Assembly: GCA_014841595.1 (NCBI GenBank)
Contig: JACYUE010000002.1
Span: 434,001 to 498,000 of the forward strand
Length of the DNA stretch: 64,000 nucleotides
Origin: Oxalobacteraceae sp. CFBP 8761
GTDB taxonomy: Bacteria; Pseudomonadota; Gammaproteobacteria; Burkholderiales; Burkholderiaceae_D
Reading direction: 5' to 3'
Every line of letters starts with the position of its first letter. The first letter of the stretch is position 1. Positions 61,076 through 64,000 of this stretch are shown here, in pieces. Under the pieces are notes generated by a model. It saw only the letters and a list, made by a program, of their open reading frames with translations. It had not been told where the DNA came from and did not search any database. Both the position numbers and the translations under genes were made by a program.

Positions 61076-62020
61076 ATGCCCCAGTTAGTCGAACTCATTC
61101 AAGTCTATGGCGTGCTGATCGTGTTCGGCATCGTTCTCGTCGAGCAGTTCGGCTTGCCTATTCCCGCCTACCCGATCCTGATCGTGGCCGGCGCGCTGTC
61201 GGTCGAGGCCGACGTCAGCTGGCAGCTCGTGTGGCTGGCCGCCATCACCGCCTGCCTGATCTGTGATGTGTTCTGGTTCCGCGCCGGGCGCTTCTATGGC
61301 AAGCGCATCCTGCGGCTGCTGTGCAAGATTTCCCTGTCCCCCGATTCGTGCGTCAACCAGACCGAAGACCGCTTCAGCCGGTTCGGCGTCAAGTCGCTGC
61401 TGGTGTCCAAGTTCGTCCCGGGCTTTAACACCATCGCTGCGCCATTGTCGGGCGCGATGGGTGTGGCCCCGAAGCCCTTCCTGCTGTACGCCGTCACGGG
61501 CGCGGCGCTGTGGAGCGGCGTCGGCATCCTGCTGGGCGCCTGGTTCCACGACAGCGTCGACGACGTGCTCGCCATCCTGTCGACGATGGGCAGCACGGCG
61601 CTGGTCGTTGTCGCCAGCGTGCTGGGTCTGTTCATCGCGTTCAAGTATGCCGAGCGGCGCCGGCACCGTTCGCGCAGCGGCGCCGAGCGCATCGAGATGG
61701 CCGAATTGCTGGCGCTGATCGACAGCGGCGCACAGCCGGTGCTCATCGATGCGCGCAGCCTGACCGCGCAGGACCTCGAAGCGGCCATTCCCGGCGCGCT
61801 CATTTTCCGCGCATGCGAGCCGGGTGCATTAATGGCATCGCTCGACCGCAAGCGCGAGATTGTGGTCTACTGCAGTTGTCCCGACGATGTGACGGCCGCC
61901 CAGGTCGCACACCAGTTCGCTGCCAATGGCTTTCGCCGCGTGCGCGCGCTCAAGGGCGGACTCGATGCCTGGAATGGGCGCGGTGACACCCCGTCCTCGC
62001 TGGACCCGGCGCCCTGCTGA
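61076..62020 (+). CDS. DedA-family membrane protein fused to a rhodanese domain
   Basis: 314-residue fusion. Residues 1-200 form a DedA/SNARE-associated membrane protein: FGIVLVEQFGLPIPAYPILIVAGAL, FWFRAGRFYGKRILRLLCK, then the conserved RFSRFGVKSLLVSKFVPGFNTIAAPLSGAMGV with the Arg and Pro important in DedA undecaprenyl-phosphate or lipid flippases. Two more membrane segments follow. After a basic linker (YAERRRHRSRSGAER), residues 215-305 form a cytoplasmic rhodanese-like domain with active-site Cys in VYCSCPDDVTAAQ. The start is uncertain: GTGAGG sits directly before the ATG at 61076, and a GTG at 61043 is in frame. Possibly links membrane lipid handling and sulfur or redox state. Confidence 0.87.
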   Translation: MPQLVELIQVYGVLIVFGIVLVEQFGLPIPAYPILIVAGALSVEADVSWQLVWLAAITACLICDVFWFRAGRFYGKRILRLLCKISLSPDSCVNQTEDRFSRFGVKSLLVSKFVPGFNTIAAPLSGAMGVAPKPFLLYAVTGAALWSGVGILLGAWFHDSVDDVLAILSTMGSTALVVVASVLGLFIAFKYAERRRHRSRSGAERIEMAELLALIDSGAQPVLIDARSLTAQDLEAAIPGALIFRACEPGALMASLDRKREIVVYCSCPDDVTAAQVAHQFAANGFRRVRALKGGLDAWNGRGDTPSSLDPAPC

Positions 62021-62110
62021 TCGGCCCTGCAGGCAGCATGGTCGGTGGCGTAGTGCAATTACGGTGATCAAGCCGATTTTTACGTAAGTAAGCCCTGACA
62101 CATGCCATTG

Positions 62111-62129
62111 TCTGTAGCAAAACTACAGA
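62111..62129. promoter_or_regulatory. HexR-like operator upstream of glk
   Basis: TCTGTAG and CTACAGA form a perfect 7-bp inverted repeat around CAAAA. The core TGTAGCAAAACTACA (62113-62127) matches the HexR consensus TGTARTNWWWYTACA at 14 of 15 positions. HexR is the RpiR-type repressor of central sugar genes including glk in proteobacteria. It lies about 65-80 bases before the glk start. Confidence 0.6.
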
Positions 62130-62192
62130 TAGTTCTTGTCTTGGAGGCAAAATATTTAGTAAGCTTGCGGCTTCGTCTCCACTGTGCCCGCA

Positions 62193-63206
62193 ATGACTGC
62201 ATCCATGTCCATGAACGAGATTTCCCACCTGCATGCTGGCGGTCCCCGCCTGCTGGCCGATATCGGCGGCACCAATTGTCGTTTCGCGATCGAGCGTGGT
62301 CCCGGGCAGCTCGAGGGCATCGAGATCCTGCCATGCGCTGCCTATGCAACGCTGGGCGACGCAATGCGCACCTATCTGGCCGGTCCGACTGTCCGGGCGC
62401 TGACTTCCAGCCCGATCCGGCATGCGGCGCTGGCGATCGCCAACCCGGTTACGGGTGACTATGTGCGCATGACCAACCACCACTGGGAATTTTCGACCGA
62501 GGCATTGCGGGTCGAATGCGGCTTCGAGATCCTGATGGTGGTCAATGACTTTTCGGCGCTGGCCCGTTCGCTGCCGCATCTGGGCGAGCACAAGCGCCAG
62601 GTCGGTGGCGGCGTGCCGCAGCCGGATACGGCGCTGGGCCTGATCGGCGCTGGCACTGGCCTGGGCGTGTCAGGCCTGATCCCATGCGCCAGCTCATGGA
62701 CCGCATTGCGCAGCGAAGGCGGGCACGTGAGCTTCGCGCCCATCAACGATGACGAAATCGCGATCCTGCAATTTGCCTGGCGCGAATATGACCACGTTTC
62801 GTTCGAGCGCTTCCTGTCCGGCGCCGGCGTCGAACTGATCTACCGCGCGCTGGCCGATCGCGCCGGCAGTCCCGACGAGCGCCTCAGCGCCGCCGAGATC
62901 TCGCGCCGCGCGCTGTCGGGCGAATGCCCATTGTGCGACGACGTGCTCGAAGCATTCTGCGGCATGCTCGGCACCGTGGCCGGCAACCTGGCCGTGACGC
63001 TCGGCGCGCAGGGTGGTATCTATATTGGTGGCGGCATCGTTCCACGCCTGGGCGCGCGCTTCGACCGCTCGTCGTTCCGCCGCCGCTTCGAGCAAAAAGG
63101 GCGCTTCGTCCATTACCTGACGGCCGTGCCGACCTACGTCATCACCGCCGAATACCCGGCTTTTGTTGGTGTGTCTGCGATTTTGTCGGAAAAACTGTCA
63201 GACTGA
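62193..63206 (+). CDS. glk: Glucokinase
   Basis: 337-residue ATP-dependent glucokinase of the bacterial hexokinase (non-ROK Glk) family. ATP/phosphate motif LLADIGGTNCRFAIERGPG lies near residue 20. The glucose-site segments are ANPVTGDYVRMTNHHWEFS, MVVNDFSALARSLP (catalytic Asp) and LGLIGAGTGLGVSGLIP. SEGGHVSFAPINDDE carries the conserved sugar-binding Glu/His. GGIYIGGGIVPRLG is the second adenosine motif. In several betaproteobacteria Glk is fused to a HexR domain; this one is not. The start lies among GTG 62184 and ATGs 62193, 62205 and 62211, none with a clear ribosome site. Confidence 0.94.
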   Translation: MTASMSMNEISHLHAGGPRLLADIGGTNCRFAIERGPGQLEGIEILPCAAYATLGDAMRTYLAGPTVRALTSSPIRHAALAIANPVTGDYVRMTNHHWEFSTEALRVECGFEILMVVNDFSALARSLPHLGEHKRQVGGGVPQPDTALGLIGAGTGLGVSGLIPCASSWTALRSEGGHVSFAPINDDEIAILQFAWREYDHVSFERFLSGAGVELIYRALADRAGSPDERLSAAEISRRALSGECPLCDDVLEAFCGMLGTVAGNLAVTLGAQGGIYIGGGIVPRLGARFDRSSFRRRFEQKGRFVHYLTAVPTYVITAEYPAFVGVSAILSEKLSD

Positions 63207-63625
63207 CGCTACTAGCTACCCGCCGCGTGGATGGTCGCTTGTCCACTACGCGGTTTTATCGGGTACAATGGCCGCCAGTTGCAAGAAACGTCGTCGTCCC
63301 TCCGCGTGCCGCACAGGCCGCTCCCCGGCGCCTCCCGAACATGGCGAGTGCGCCGATGCGCCGCGTTTCCCAACGAGCATCAACACTCAGAGGCAGGTTG
63401 CCCGCGACGGGTTCCTTGCCCTTCGTGTAATAGACTGTCCGGCGCATCAGCCCCGGACCCACGGATTCCAGTATCAGGCAGCAGATCGCAAACAGCAGGC
63501 TAGCCGCCCATGCGCCGGCGCCGCTCGTTGCGTGGTCGCCGGACGCTAACTGTGTGTGCCCTGATTCTGTTGCGCGGATTCTGTTTCTGCTACCGCTACT
63601 GTTTGTGGATTGACGACATCGCACT
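63207..63625. other. 419-base region between glk and scpB
   Basis: No supported gene and no terminator seen after glk. A good -10 (TACAAT, 63264-63269) with a poor -35 (TTGTCC, 63239-63244, 19-base spacing) could start a transcript near 63276. That would leave a leader of about 350 bases before scpB. No RNA family was recognised in it. Confidence 0.4.
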
Positions 63626-64000
63626 ATGAATACTGACGAGGCCAAGCGCGTCCTCGAAACCGCCTTGCTGTGCGCCCGCGAGCCGATGTCGATCCACGGC
63701 ATGAAAAAGCTGTTCGCCGACGTCGACGGGAGCGGTCGCAGCCAGGGCGCCGGCGTTGGTGCCGATACGATCAAGATATTGCTGGAAGAACTCCGCCAGG
63801 ACTGGGACGGCCGCGGCATCGAGATCGTCAGCCTGGCCTCGGGCTGGCGTTTCCAGAGCCGTCCCGAAATGAAGCCGTACCTCGACCGGCTGTCACCCGA
63901 GAAGCCGCCGAAGTATTCGCGGGCGACGCTGGAAACGCTGGCCATCATTGCCTATCGCCAGCCGGTCACGCGCGGCGATATCGAAGAAATTCGCGGCGTG
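63626..64000 (+). CDS. scpB: Segregation and condensation protein B, N-terminal part (cut by window edge)
   Basis: First 125 codons of ScpB, which with ScpA and SMC forms the bacterial condensin complex. Tandem winged-helix start: [69 protein letters not shown], then [26 protein letters not shown], the most conserved ScpB stretch. The rest lies beyond the right edge. There is an insert of Gly/Ser ([13 protein letters not shown], residues 36-48) in the first winged helix. No ribosome site of note. scpA is not upstream here, unlike in many genomes. Confidence 0.93.
   Translation, partial: MNTDEAKRVLETALLCAREPMSIHGMKKLFADVDGSGRSQGAGVGADTIKILLEELRQDWDGRGIEIVSLASGWRFQSRPEMKPYLDRLSPEKPPKYSRATLETLAIIAYRQPVTRGDIEEIRGV

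Overview
The window is GC-rich chromosomal DNA. Its gene content points to a betaproteobacterium of the Oxalobacteraceae, close to Massilia, Duganella or Janthinobacterium. The main signs are the glnA-DUF4124-glnL-glnG cluster, the yhdP-nitrilase-tldD run, a PHA-system protein and many large TonB-dependent receptors. This placement is inferred from gene content; no marker was aligned. I see no tRNA, rRNA, insertion sequence, prophage or CRISPR array.

Layout. 1-5 kb: ferredoxin and ferredoxin-NADP reductase (cut by the left edge), a gluzincin metallopeptidase, a PHA-system protein, an acyl-CoA-binding protein, an FKBP isomerase and an EI24 membrane protein. 5-12.5 kb: a very large, divergent penicillin-binding protein overlapped by a membrane-anchored TAXI-type binding protein, then a secreted CocE-type hydrolase and a rhodanese. 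12.4-17.5 kb: the nitrogen-control block glnA-DUF4124-glnL-glnG, with a sigma-54 promoter and three NtrC-like sites. 17.5-21 kb: corA, an RhtA-like exporter and an FAD oxidoreductase. 21-57 kb: six TonB-dependent receptors, each apparently its own transcription unit, placed between housekeeping genes (rsmE, tkt, gap, map, glnE, yhdP-nit-tldD, aroG). 57-61 kb: a dipeptide/YejBEF-type ABC importer without a binding protein, divergent from the last receptor. 61-64 kb: a DedA-rhodanese fusion, glucokinase and the start of scpB (cut by the right edge).

How the genes connect. glnA, glnL, glnG and glnE make up most of the glutamine synthetase control circuit: the enzyme, its two-component regulator and its adenylyltransferase. 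tkt, gap and glk are central carbon genes, and glk carries a HexR-like operator. aroG makes the first dedicated intermediate of aromatic amino acids. The receptors and the peptide importer suggest a heterotroph that scavenges oligomers.

Most interesting signals. (1) aroG is preceded by an unannotated 27-residue leader peptide with a Phe/Tyr-codon run, followed by competing hairpins and a U-tract terminator: a complete transcription-attenuation architecture. (2) Four of the six receptors share one promoter layout, TTGACA-N15-TG-N-TTTKAT, and three of these have a GTTGTATTT motif at nearly the same distance upstream. (3) A 34-bp AT-rich perfect inverted repeat lies before another receptor. (4) A divergent PBP has a substituted glycosyltransferase motif and is overlapped by a TAXI protein with no TRAP permease nearby. 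All of these are read by eye; no alignment or folding program was run.
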